Assembly (NCBI GenBank): GCA_038249175.1
Contig: JBBRWP010000227.1
Coordinates: forward strand, 1-5,414
Origin: JAEWSN01 sp038249175
Lineage (GTDB): Bacteria; Bacillota; Clostridia; DSM-8532
Reading direction: 5' to 3'
Length of the DNA stretch: 5,414 nucleotides
The notes below the pieces were generated by a model that saw only the letters and a program-made list of their open reading frames with translations, was not told the DNA's origin and did no database searches. Each line of letters begins with the position of its first letter. The first letter of the stretch is position 1. Positions 1 through 5,414 of this stretch are shown here, one piece after another. A program made the translations under genes and the position numbers.

Positions 1-1
1 G

Positions 2-1051
2 ATTGTGAGCATGAACCTCGATACAGGAGTTGTTTCACTGATCAATATTCCACGTGATTTATATGTCGATTACAGCGTTGAAGCTTTGAAACTGCTCAAT
101 AAAAAAATATCCGGGATGAATGGAAATGCCGCGCTGCGCAAAATCAACGCAGCCCACAAGCTGGGCAAACTCATCAAATACCGGGAAGACCAATCTCGCT
201 TTGGCCAGCCTGATTACGACTTCACTGCGGATTTGGTGGAGGAAATGTTCTCCCTTTCTATTGATGATTTTGTTTTTGTACACCACGACAGTTTTAAGCA
301 AATTGTGGACCAGTTTGGCGGCGTGACCATCGATGTCCCTTATGCCATGCGCTATGATGACCCGGTTCAGAATTTGCATATTAATTTGAAAGCGGGCCTG
401 CAAAGGCTCAAGGGTGAAGATGCCGAAGGTTTTGTCCGCTTTCGAAAAGGCTATAATGCCAATGGAAAATGGTTTGAAATTGGTGACCTTGGTCGAAAAG
501 AAAACCAGAATCTTTTTGTGCGTGAGTTCATGGATCAACATTTGAATCTGGGGGAAATGGGAGAACTCATCAGTCTGGCTAATCGCTACACTGATTTTGT
601 GGATACCAGTGTGGTTGGGAAAGATAAGATTGCAAACTTTGCGCAAATCGGGAAAAAGTTGATCAAACTGCACTATGTGGTGAACCCCATCATTCTCGAA
701 ACAGGGTTTCAGCGCATCTACGGCTCGAGCCATCTGGTTTTGGGAAAAGGCGTGAAAAATCCCGGGAAAGTGGTTGTGAAAAAGGAAGCTGCAACGAAGC
801 CTAAGGGCGATGCGACAGATGCCAACGGCTCTGGAGCTGATGGCATCGTAAAAACAACGACTGGCAGTGCTATTGATACAGATAAAAATTTAACCGTGCC
901 TGAGCCGGTTGAACCGGCAGATCCAGCAGATCCGGCAGATCCGGCTGCGAGTACACCGGCAGAACCAGTTGATCCTGCGAATCCAGATGGGACAAGTCCA
1001 GATCCGGCAACAGTCATCAATACCCCGGATACCGTCGTTCCGGCGCTATAA
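2..1051 (+). CDS. LytR-CpsA-Psr (LCP) family cell-wall glycopolymer transferase, 5'-truncated by window edge
   Basis: LCP enzymes are membrane-anchored and act outside the cell, moving teichoic acid or capsule-type polymers from a polyprenyl-pyrophosphate carrier onto peptidoglycan. The frame is open from the first bases, and an Ile codon precedes the GTG at 5. The visible start falls inside the conserved first strand of the domain, so the gene begins upstream and its membrane anchor is missing here. Visible family hallmarks (residue 1 = Ile at 2-4) are IPRD with Arg18 and Asp19, the INAAHKLGK helix, the FGGVTIDVPYAMRYDDP block, FVRFRKGY (Arg146, Arg148) and DLGRKENQN (Arg165). These match the pyrophosphate- and metal-binding positions known for LCP proteins. 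The last two motifs are separated by a slightly long, Asn/Lys-rich insert. After about residue 255 the chain becomes a low-complexity Thr/Pro/Ala/Asp tail, probably disordered or wall-spanning. It ends at TAA 1049-1051, 2 bp from the stop of the convergent loader gene. The family call is secure; the polymer substrate is not inferable. Confidence 0.93.
   Translation: MVSMNLDTGVVSLINIPRDLYVDYSVEALKLLNKKISGMNGNAALRKINAAHKLGKLIKYREDQSRFGQPDYDFTADLVEEMFSLSIDDFVFVHHDSFKQIVDQFGGVTIDVPYAMRYDDPVQNLHINLKAGLQRLKGEDAEGFVRFRKGYNANGKWFEIGDLGRKENQNLFVREFMDQHLNLGEMGELISLANRYTDFVDTSVVGKDKIANFAQIGKKLIKLHYVVNPIILETGFQRIYGSSHLVLGKGVKNPGKVVVKKEAATKPKGDATDANGSGADGIVKTTTGSAIDTDKNLTVPEPVEPADPADPADPAASTPAEPVDPANPDGTSPDPATVINTPDTVVPAL
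914..943 (+). repeat. 9-bp tandem repeat coding for Pro-Ala-Asp units
   Basis: Three consecutive 9-bp units read CCGGCAGAT (914-922), CCAGCAGAT (923-931) and CCGGCAGAT (932-940). A partial fourth unit, CCGGC, starts at 941. The unit length is a multiple of three and lies in frame in the LCP gene, giving Pro-Ala-Asp triplets. More degenerate Glu-Pro-Ala/Val and Asp-Pro-Ala/Asn motifs follow to about 1010. Copy-number change by slippage would lengthen or shorten the tail without breaking the frame. That last point is inference. Confidence 0.8.
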
Positions 1052-1053
1052 CA

Positions 1054-2067
1054 TTAGCTTTCCAGGCGCTTCAACACGCGGATATCCGAACCGGCAAAGG
1101 GGATATCGTCAAATTCGCCAACAATACGGGAACCAATCCTTTCATTATACACTGCATACAGGCGACGAATATCCATATTCGTTGCAATGATGGTGTGTGT
1201 GGGTTGGTTCTTTTTTTGTGCGCGCGTTTCCAGGAGCATCAGCAGGTCGGCGTACCTTGAATCCGATGCGGGTTCTGTGCCCAGATCATCCAGAATCAAC
1301 AGTTCGCACTGTAAAACTTTACGATAGGCAGCAATACTGTCCTCTTTTTCACCATCATAGAACTTTGCAGCCCGTGCCGCTTCAAAAAAGTCCGTCGCCG
1401 AAAGGTAGAGCACCGTATGACCCTTTTCTATGAGTGCTTTACCGATGCTTTTGGCCATGAAAGTTTTTCCGGTACCGGTTGGGCCATGAAAGAAGAGGGA
1501 CTTTGTGCCCTCCTCCTGAAAGACCTCAATAAACTGCTGTAATCGTTGGAAAACGGCCGACATGTGCTGTTTCACCGGTGCGGCAATACCAAACTCCTCG
1601 GGGTTTTGTGCGTCTGGATAGTAGCGATCCGTGTACAACCCAAAACCGACAGTCCTGTCGTTGTTGAGGTTTGAAGAACGGAACAGTTGGGCAATGTGCA
1701 TTTGCTGACCGCAGGCACACAAGTGGCGTAAACCATTGAATGTGTCATCCACATATCCGCTATCATGACAAAGCGGGCAGAGCCACCAGGGCTCAAGCCA
1801 GTTGCTTATATATCCTGCACCGATAAGCAAACTTTGTTTTTCAGATTTCATTTCCTGCAGGGCTTTTGTCAGGTTTTTTGCGGCGTTATCATCGCCGGCC
1901 AGTGCAGCACGGGCATAGTGAACGCCCACTTCTCCAATTTGTGCATCCAACGTTGCCAGTGCCGGGATTTTTGAAAAAGCTTCTTTTTGCCGCAAGTCCT
2001 GTTTCAGGAGCGCCTTGTCCCGGCGGGCTTCGTAGATGCGGGTCATTTCACGGTTCATTCCTGCCAT
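1054..2067 (-). CDS. dnaC: DnaC/DnaI-type AAA+ helicase loader (primosomal ATPase)
   Basis: This 337-residue protein belongs to the DnaC/DnaI/IstB-type AAA+ ATPases that load the replicative hexameric helicase onto DNA. Residues 1-90 are a charged, mostly helical region. They are followed by a probable zinc-binding cluster, Cys97-x2-Cys100 and Cys117-x-Cys119, typical of clostridial loaders. The ATPase core has Walker A GPTGTGKT (195-202), Walker B LLILDD (256-261), a sensor-1 stretch IIATN (293-297) and an arginine-finger-like ERIGSR (309-314). The start at 2067 is chosen because AAGGAG (2074-2079) lies 6 nt upstream. An in-frame ATG at 2073 touches that site with no spacer, and an in-frame TTG at 2085 lies upstream of it. 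The gene follows the DnaD-like gene on the same strand after a 138-bp gap holding two hairpins. An IS21 IstB helper ATPase is the main alternative. No IstA transposase or IS ends are visible and the DnaD-domain neighbour favours replication. The Bacillus name for this role is dnaI, and I use dnaC in the sense of the general loader family. Confidence 0.9.
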   Translation of the reverse strand: MAGMNREMTRIYEARRDKALLKQDLRQKEAFSKIPALATLDAQIGEVGVHYARAALAGDDNAAKNLTKALQEMKSEKQSLLIGAGYISNWLEPWWLCPLCHDSGYVDDTFNGLRHLCACGQQMHIAQLFRSSNLNNDRTVGFGLYTDRYYPDAQNPEEFGIAAPVKQHMSAVFQRLQQFIEVFQEEGTKSLFFHGPTGTGKTFMAKSIGKALIEKGHTVLYLSATDFFEAARAAKFYDGEKEDSIAAYRKVLQCELLILDDLGTEPASDSRYADLLMLLETRAQKKNQPTHTIIATNMDIRRLYAVYNERIGSRIVGEFDDIPFAGSDIRVLKRLES

Positions 2068-2073
2068 AGGCAT

Positions 2074-2080
2074 CTCCTTT
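2074..2080 (-). promoter_or_regulatory. Ribosome binding site deciding the helicase loader start
   Basis: The minus strand reads AAAGGAG, then the 6-nt spacer ATGCCT, then ATG at 2067. This near-consensus Shine-Dalgarno site lies inside the longer TTG-initiated frame, which argues for the ATG at 2067 as the true start. Confidence 0.8.
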
Positions 2081-2129
2081 TTCAACAGAGCTTTAGGTTG
2101 CTAAAAGACCGCTTACAAGAGTTTTCTGC

Positions 2130-2169
2130 CAGCCGGTGCCAACACTGCTGTTAGCATACACCTTGGCTG
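2130..2169 (-). other. Imperfect two-level hairpin in the leader of the helicase loader gene
   Basis: An inverted repeat lies between the DnaD-like gene and the loader. CAGCC (2130-2134) pairs with GGCTG (2165-2169), and GGTG (2135-2138) pairs with CACC (2159-2162) across a 2-nt TT bulge. An inner stem pairs TGCT (2146-2149) with AGCA (2153-2156) around a GTT loop. On the minus strand it lies 63 nt upstream of the loader ATG. It is followed by GCAGAAAACTC rather than a T-run, so it is not a standard terminator. It could be a leader RNA fold or an RNA-processing site. I do not recognise it as a known riboswitch class. Confidence 0.45.
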
Positions 2170-2200
2170 AAAAATTAAAAATCAGGTCTCCTAGACCAGA
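2170..2200 (-). terminator. Terminator-like hairpin after the DnaD-like gene
   Basis: Just past the stop of the DnaD-like gene, the minus strand reads GGTCT-AGG-AGACC. Flanking TC/GA pairs extend the stem beyond one mismatch, and T-rich sequence (TTTTTAATTTTT) follows. The stem is short (5 bp plus 2), so termination may be partial. If active, it would end or attenuate transcripts before the loader gene, which otherwise looks co-transcribed. Confidence 0.5.
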
Positions 2201-2205
2201 AGCAA

Positions 2206-3210
2206 TTACGCGTCAGCCTTCTTTTTCATGCCGCTACCGGAGAGCTTTTCAAAAAAAGCATCGTCATACGTGCGCTGTTCAAAATTATCCCTCTTTGCAA
2301 CGGTGCTATTTGTGCCTGCGGTACCCGATCCTTGTGTCGCACGTGTTTTTTTGGGCTTGAGATCTCCTTTTTCAATATCATCCTTTGTTTTAAACCCCGC
2401 TTTGTTCCATCGCGTCAAAATGCCGTTCAGGTAATCGAAATTGGCATTTGGCCGGCTGGTTGTTTTTTCAACGGCCATTTCTATCACATCCAGGGAAAAG
2501 CCAAAGTCCTTCAGCCAGGTTTTTAAGTAACGTTCTTCCGGTTCTGTCAGCGGATAATTACGACCCAGTAGACGGACAACACGCTTTTTTGCAGCATTCA
2601 ATTGCTCACGGTCTTCCATATATTTTTCAAGATCCCAATTGGTACGAATGTTTTCAATGTGCCACGTCTCAGCCACGCGCTTAACGTAATTAATACCAAG
2701 TTTTTTCATATCATGGCAGTATTTAACCAAAGAAACCATCACGTCTTCATCGAATTTAAAGTCTGTGAACCAATGGTCAATGGCCGTGTACCACGAAGGC
2801 GGCATCAAGCCCTGAAAAAACATGCGGTTGATGCTGTCAATGGACTGATTGCGGCGAATGTTGGCCGCGCTGTTGGCAATGGCTTCTTCGGGCAGGGCAT
2901 CCGTCCGTTTACGGTATAAGCGGTTCACTTCCAGCTCTTTTAAGTCGATTAATGTATAGCCGGTTTTGGTACGGAAGAGCAAATTTTCTTTTTCCAAAAC
3001 CACAAAGCAGGCGTTGACCACATCCTGTTCCATCTCCAGGCGGGATGCCAGTTCAGCGGTTGTAGATTGTTTGCCGTATTTGGCCAAAAATGTACAGTAT
3101 AAATAGAGCTTTACTGCATCGGAAGGCAATCCGGGCATGTTGTCGCTCAAAAATAAGTCGGGCACCAGGGTGTCCGATAAAAGAACGCCCTTCATGGCTT
3201 CAAAGTTCAT
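2206..3210 (-). CDS. DnaD/DnaB-domain replication initiation or restart protein
   Basis: This 334-residue cytoplasmic protein is of the Firmicute DnaD/DnaB primosome family, which binds and remodels DNA so that the helicase loader can act. An N-terminal winged-helix-like region (about 28-90, with QSTTAELASRLEMEQDVV as the likely helix-turn-helix) fits the DDBH1 domain. Two later segments fit DDBH2 (DnaB_2) repeats, each ending in the hallmark YxxxIxxxW-type signature: Tyr175-Val179-Trp183 and Tyr260-Ile264-Trp268. A flexible, basic Gly/Ser/Thr linker (about 282-305) leads to a conserved-looking C-terminal patch, FEQRTYDDAFFEKL. The start at 3210 is preferred because AAAGGAG lies 5 nt upstream. 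A GTG six codons earlier (3228) would place that site inside the coding sequence. The gene has its own extended -10 promoter and precedes the loader. One DDBH1 plus two DDBH2 segments resembles Bacillus DnaB more than the shorter DnaD, so I give no symbol. Confidence 0.88.
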   Translation of the reverse strand: MNFEAMKGVLLSDTLVPDLFLSDNMPGLPSDAVKLYLYCTFLAKYGKQSTTAELASRLEMEQDVVNACFVVLEKENLLFRTKTGYTLIDLKELEVNRLYRKRTDALPEEAIANSAANIRRNQSIDSINRMFFQGLMPPSWYTAIDHWFTDFKFDEDVMVSLVKYCHDMKKLGINYVKRVAETWHIENIRTNWDLEKYMEDREQLNAAKKRVVRLLGRNYPLTEPEERYLKTWLKDFGFSLDVIEMAVEKTTSRPNANFDYLNGILTRWNKAGFKTKDDIEKGDLKPKKTRATQGSGTAGTNSTVAKRDNFEQRTYDDAFFEKLSGSGMKKKADA

Positions 3211-3215
3211 GGTTT

Positions 3216-3222
3216 CTCCTTT
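3216..3222 (-). promoter_or_regulatory. Ribosome binding site deciding the DnaD-like gene start
   Basis: The minus strand reads AAAGGAG, then AAACC, then ATG at 3210. The 5-nt spacer and strong match favour this ATG over the in-frame GTG at 3228. Confidence 0.8.
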
Positions 3223-3262
3223 TATCACAGAAATCCAGTCTGCAAAATATTATATCACAGAA
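3223..3262. repeat. 10-bp direct repeat flanking the DnaD-like gene transcription start
   Basis: TATCACAGAA occurs exactly at 3223-3232 and again at 3253-3262, giving a 30-bp period (about three helical turns). On the minus strand each copy reads TTCTGTGATA and follows a similar GATTT stretch. One copy overlaps the extended -10 element and the other adjoins the ribosome binding site. The placement suits a repressor site pair, but a chance or duplication-derived repeat in AT-rich DNA cannot be excluded. Confidence 0.6.
3249..3257 (-). promoter_or_regulatory. Extended -10 promoter of the DnaD-like gene
   Basis: The minus strand carries TGATATAAT, a perfect TATAAT with the extended TGn element. 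The hexamer at 17-bp spacing (GCATAT) is a poor -35, which is usual for extended -10 promoters. Transcription would begin near 3242, leaving a short leader of about 32 nt before the ATG at 3210. Confidence 0.65.
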
Positions 3263-3295
3263 CAAATCTGGATATGCGCAGCATTTCCAGCAAGG

Positions 3296-3311
3296 TTTGA
3301 GTAAACTCAAA
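3296..3311. repeat. Perfect 7-bp inverted repeat in the divergent intergenic region
   Basis: TTTGAGT (3296-3302) and ACTCAAA (3305-3311) form a perfect dyad around AA. It lies about 40-55 bp upstream of the DnaD-like -10 element and about 200 bp upstream of the secreted-protein gene. The 16-bp symmetric form is typical of a dimeric regulator site. There is no following T-run, so it is not a terminator. Confidence 0.5.
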
Positions 3312-3317
3312 GAGGGT

Positions 3318-3370
3318 GCATAGGGTACAAATCTGTCGGGCGGGTTAACCGTACCAATGTCTTGGTATGC
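3318..3370. other. Nested inverted repeats in the divergent intergenic region
   Basis: GCATA (3318-3322) pairs with TATGC (3366-3370), and inside it GGTAC (3324-3328) pairs with GTACC (3351-3355). An 8-bp palindrome, GGTTAACC (3343-3350), lies within. An alternative small stem pairs TACCA (3352-3356) with TGGTA (3363-3367). As RNA from the plus strand this would lie about 140 nt before the secreted-protein ATG; as DNA it could be operators. I do not recognise a known riboswitch consensus. The rest of the gap to 3501 shows no convincing gene. It also shows no clear promoter: TTGAGT at 3297 with TAGGGT at 3321, and an isolated TATAAA at 3416, are weak candidates only. Confidence 0.4.
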
Positions 3371-3501
3371 TTTTGTCACACAAACGTCATTCATGCAGCA
3401 CTGGGGAATGGTCGATATAAAAGATGTAGCTTTATTATTGCCCTGCAATCCTTGTGCCCTTTTTGGGTAAAAAACAGAAGATAAGCACCACTAAACCATT
3501 T

Positions 3502-3507
3502 TGGAGG
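3502..3507 (+). promoter_or_regulatory. Ribosome binding site of the secreted-protein gene
   Basis: TGGAGG is followed by the 5-nt spacer TTGGC and ATG at 3513. It fixes the start, and the encoded protein opens directly with a basic, then hydrophobic, signal peptide. Confidence 0.8.
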
Positions 3508-3512
3508 TTGGC

Positions 3513-5414
3513 ATGCACGCATTCTTACGAAGGAAAAAATCCTTCTTTTCGATACTGCTCTCTACCGTTCTGCTCATGGTTTGGCTGATGCCGGGCTTTT
3601 TATTACCGGTCAATGCGGCGGTGACACAATTGGATGTGAAATACCGTTTTGATGCAACAGCCTCTGCCCATGAGCTCTATTGGAATGCACCACAGCAGCC
3701 CGGATTGATTCGAGTATCGTGGCATGATGCATCTGGCAACCCCATTTCTCTGCCTGACCAGATTTCTCCAGACAACACTGGCACACCCAATCCCATTTAC
3801 CGCTACGTAACAGAATCTGGCGTAAAACGGATTGTTTTAAGACTCCCGTTCTTACCCGACCATATTTACGATGTCCTTATCCGGGTTTATTCAGATGCCG
3901 GAATTACGCAAACAGGGGAGGGAAAACCATACGTTTTAACGGGCATGACCTTTGAAGGAGAATCCTTCGACCAAATGGCGAACATCCTGGTGGAAAAGGC
4001 ACCCATTTTGCAAAATATGAATGGTGGTGTCGCCCTCGCTGGCTTCGCCAGCAAGGTCATCTCCGGACAGAACCCGAAAATCCGTTTGCGTTGGAAGGTG
4101 CCAACCGTCTACACAACGGCAGGCATACATTATATTACCCAGCATGCAGCTGGTGCGGCATGGAAAACAGCCTTACAAAAAAACGCCGCCACGCCGTTGC
4201 CCATCCTGGAATCTGGTTTTTACTTTACCATGAACAAGGGTCGGAATACGACGGTGGCCATGGAATTCAAAACCTATTACAACGGCAGTGTGCTCACTTT
4301 GGGGGGCGCCACCATTGGAAGTGCACCGCCTGTGATACAGGGTCTAGATGCTGCAGGGATTCCAACACCTGCAGCAGACGGTTATGCCTCCGTAATTCTG
4401 GAAAAAACCAATGGCATAGAGTCCGGCACAGAATACCAGAACATGAAGATGGGTGTTAGCCTGGCCACAACCGCTGGCGCACCACTCCTTTTTATCAATA
4501 CAGCACTGGTGGTGGGAAATGCCAATGCCTTTCCTGTTGTGAACACCGACATTGCTTTTGAAGAATATGGTGCGCTATCCTCGGTTTTTACACCCATGGA
4601 ATATGAGATTGCCAAGGTGGATGTTGATAAAGTGGAAGTGAAGTTCCGTAAAGTGACCAATGGCGTCTATACCAAGCTTTTCTATGAAATTCAGGACCTT
4701 TCTGCCAACGACCTCAACTTCCCCAACGCGCCGGCGGTACGGGGGAACTGGGTGACCATACCCAACTCCAGTTTGCCGGGCGGTCAGCTTTACGGCAGTG
4801 TCATTCTTCCTTTTACGGTGGTCAACGGTCAGTTGCCGGAGCGATATATTCGTGTCATTTGTTCCGAAGAAGGTGCCGCCCTGCCCAGAAACTCCAGCCT
4901 TGCCAATTCTTTAACTCTTCTTGGCGGTCAGACGGGTCGGCCGGCACTGCCGCAAAATATCAAAGTGGAGGCAAAATACAACGGCCTTAAAACCGTTCAG
5001 GTAAACGGAACAGGCATCGAAATTCCGACGAGTAAACTGGTGCTGTCTTTTGACAAACCTTCTATCTGGTCAACTTATAATGGCGCCGCATGGACGAACT
5101 ATCAAAGTGTGGTTGCAGACACCGACCCGGTTTACAACCTCTTGCTTTCTACTTTGTATCCGGATATACCGGATGCGGAAATTGTGGACAGAAGCATTCA
5201 GTTGCAGGATGCAAGCAATACCGTAACCGTGCAAGAACCCGTTCGCCAAAAAAGAACGCTTGTCATTGGTAAGCAGCAGCTCTATGAACCGAATGGTGAC
5301 CCGAATCGTCTGGAATGCGAACTGGATGGCACGCTGCTGTTCAAGGATTTTGCATCGGATCCGGATGTGTCTTTGACTGATGCCGCTCATGGTGGCACCG
5401 GTGAGAACAACGAA
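3513..5414 (+). CDS. Large secreted protein with fibronectin-III-like segments, 3'-truncated by window edge
   Basis: The frame opens at ATG 3513 and runs 634 codons to the last base without a stop, so the C-terminus is missing. Residues 1-35 are a classical Sec signal peptide: basic start (Arg6, Arg7, Lys8, Lys9), hydrophobic core about 11-31, and probable cleavage after Val-Asn-Ala35 or Ala36. The mature part is rich in alternating hydrophobic/polar residues, Gly, Asn, Thr and Pro, as in stacked beta-sandwich domains. Fibronectin-III-like starts or strands are suggested near 189-194 (KIRLRW), 374-450 (VEVKFRKV to YIRVIC) and 480-513 (PQNIKVEA to KLVLSF). These are my reading of the pattern, not a search result. 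I see no catalytic motif and no S-layer, LysM or sortase signal in the visible part. Any anchor would lie downstream. It is divergent from the DnaD-like gene and has a 284-nt upstream region. It is likely an extracellular or surface adhesion or wall-associated protein; its function is unknown. Confidence 0.85.
   Translation, partial: MHAFLRRKKSFFSILLSTVLLMVWLMPGFLLPVNAAVTQLDVKYRFDATASAHELYWNAPQQPGLIRVSWHDASGNPISLPDQISPDNTGTPNPIYRYVTESGVKRIVLRLPFLPDHIYDVLIRVYSDAGITQTGEGKPYVLTGMTFEGESFDQMANILVEKAPILQNMNGGVALAGFASKVISGQNPKIRLRWKVPTVYTTAGIHYITQHAAGAAWKTALQKNAATPLPILESGFYFTMNKGRNTTVAMEFKTYYNGSVLTLGGATIGSAPPVIQGLDAAGIPTPAADGYASVILEKTNGIESGTEYQNMKMGVSLATTAGAPLLFINTALVVGNANAFPVVNTDIAFEEYGALSSVFTPMEYEIAKVDVDKVEVKFRKVTNGVYTKLFYEIQDLSANDLNFPNAPAVRGNWVTIPNSSLPGGQLYGSVILPFTVVNGQLPERYIRVICSEEGAALPRNSSLANSLTLLGGQTGRPALPQNIKVEAKYNGLKTVQVNGTGIEIPTSKLVLSFDKPSIWSTYNGAAWTNYQSVVADTDPVYNLLLSTLYPDIPDAEIVDRSIQLQDASNTVTVQEPVRQKRTLVIGKQQLYEPNGDPNRLECELDGTLLFKDFASDPDVSLTDAAHGGTGENNE

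Noticed and set aside
59..733. 224-codon minus-strand open frame opposite the LCP gene
   Set aside because: The plus-strand frame carries the conserved LCP motifs. This one is a mirror of that coding sequence, with no recognisable domain.
1054..2067. IS21-type IstB transposition helper as identity of the AAA+ gene
   Set aside because: There is no IstA partner and no terminal inverted repeats. The four-cysteine motif and the DnaD-domain neighbour match a primosomal loader.
3411..3421. GTCGATATAAA resembling a sigma-28 (SigD) -10 element before the secreted-protein gene
   Set aside because: No TAAA-like -35 exists at the expected 14-16 bp distance (CATG is found there), and no sigma-A -35 fits the TATAAA either.
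3200..3448. 82-codon Cys-rich minus-strand frame in the divergent intergenic region
   Set aside because: It starts at TTG without a properly spaced ribosome binding site, overlaps the promoter and start of the DnaD-like gene, and its composition looks random.
3455..3477. CCC-TTTTT-GGG stem before a run of A residues as a terminator
   Set aside because: The stem is only 3 bp, and on the minus strand the T-run lies before, not after, the stem.
4038..4052. Perfect GCTGGC-TTC-GCCAGC hairpin
   Set aside because: It lies inside the secreted-protein frame without a T-run. It encodes ordinary Ala/Gly/Phe/Ala/Ser residues and is likely a chance codon effect.

Overview
The window looks like chromosomal DNA of a Gram-positive, low-to-mid GC Firmicute, most likely a clostridial relative. 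This rests on four things: a LytR-CpsA-Psr (LCP) cell-wall ligase, a DnaD/DnaB-type initiation protein paired with a DnaC/DnaI-type helicase loader (the Firmicute primosome), strong AGGAGG-like ribosome binding sites, and a secreted protein with a Gram-positive style signal peptide. I cannot name the genus. I see no rRNA, tRNA, CRISPR array, insertion sequence or phage signature.

Layout. Positions 2-1051 (+) hold the C-terminal part of an LCP protein that begins before the window and ends in a low-complexity Pro/Ala/Asp tail encoded partly by 9-bp tandem repeats. It converges, with only 2 bp between stop codons, on a minus-strand replication pair. That pair is a DnaD/DnaB-domain protein (2206-3210, transcribed first) followed by an AAA+ helicase loader with a four-cysteine zinc motif (1054-2067). 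The 138-bp gap between them carries a terminator-like hairpin and a second imperfect hairpin, so loader expression may be uncoupled from, or attenuated relative to, the DnaD-like gene. A divergent intergenic region (3211-3512) holds an extended -10 promoter for the DnaD-like gene, a 10-bp direct repeat spaced by 30 bp, and several inverted repeats. From 3513 to the window end, a 634-codon reading frame without a stop codes for the N-terminal part of a large secreted protein with beta-rich, fibronectin-III-like segments.

How the genes relate. The two minus-strand genes plausibly act together: the DnaD/DnaB-like protein remodels origin or restart DNA, and the AAA+ loader places the replicative helicase. 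The two plus-strand genes concern the cell envelope. The LCP enzyme attaches glycopolymers to peptidoglycan, while the role of the secreted protein is unknown. Nothing in the sequence ties the envelope genes to the replication pair beyond adjacency. I found no clear sign of a wholly new system. The least explained parts are the large secreted protein and the repeat-rich divergent control region.
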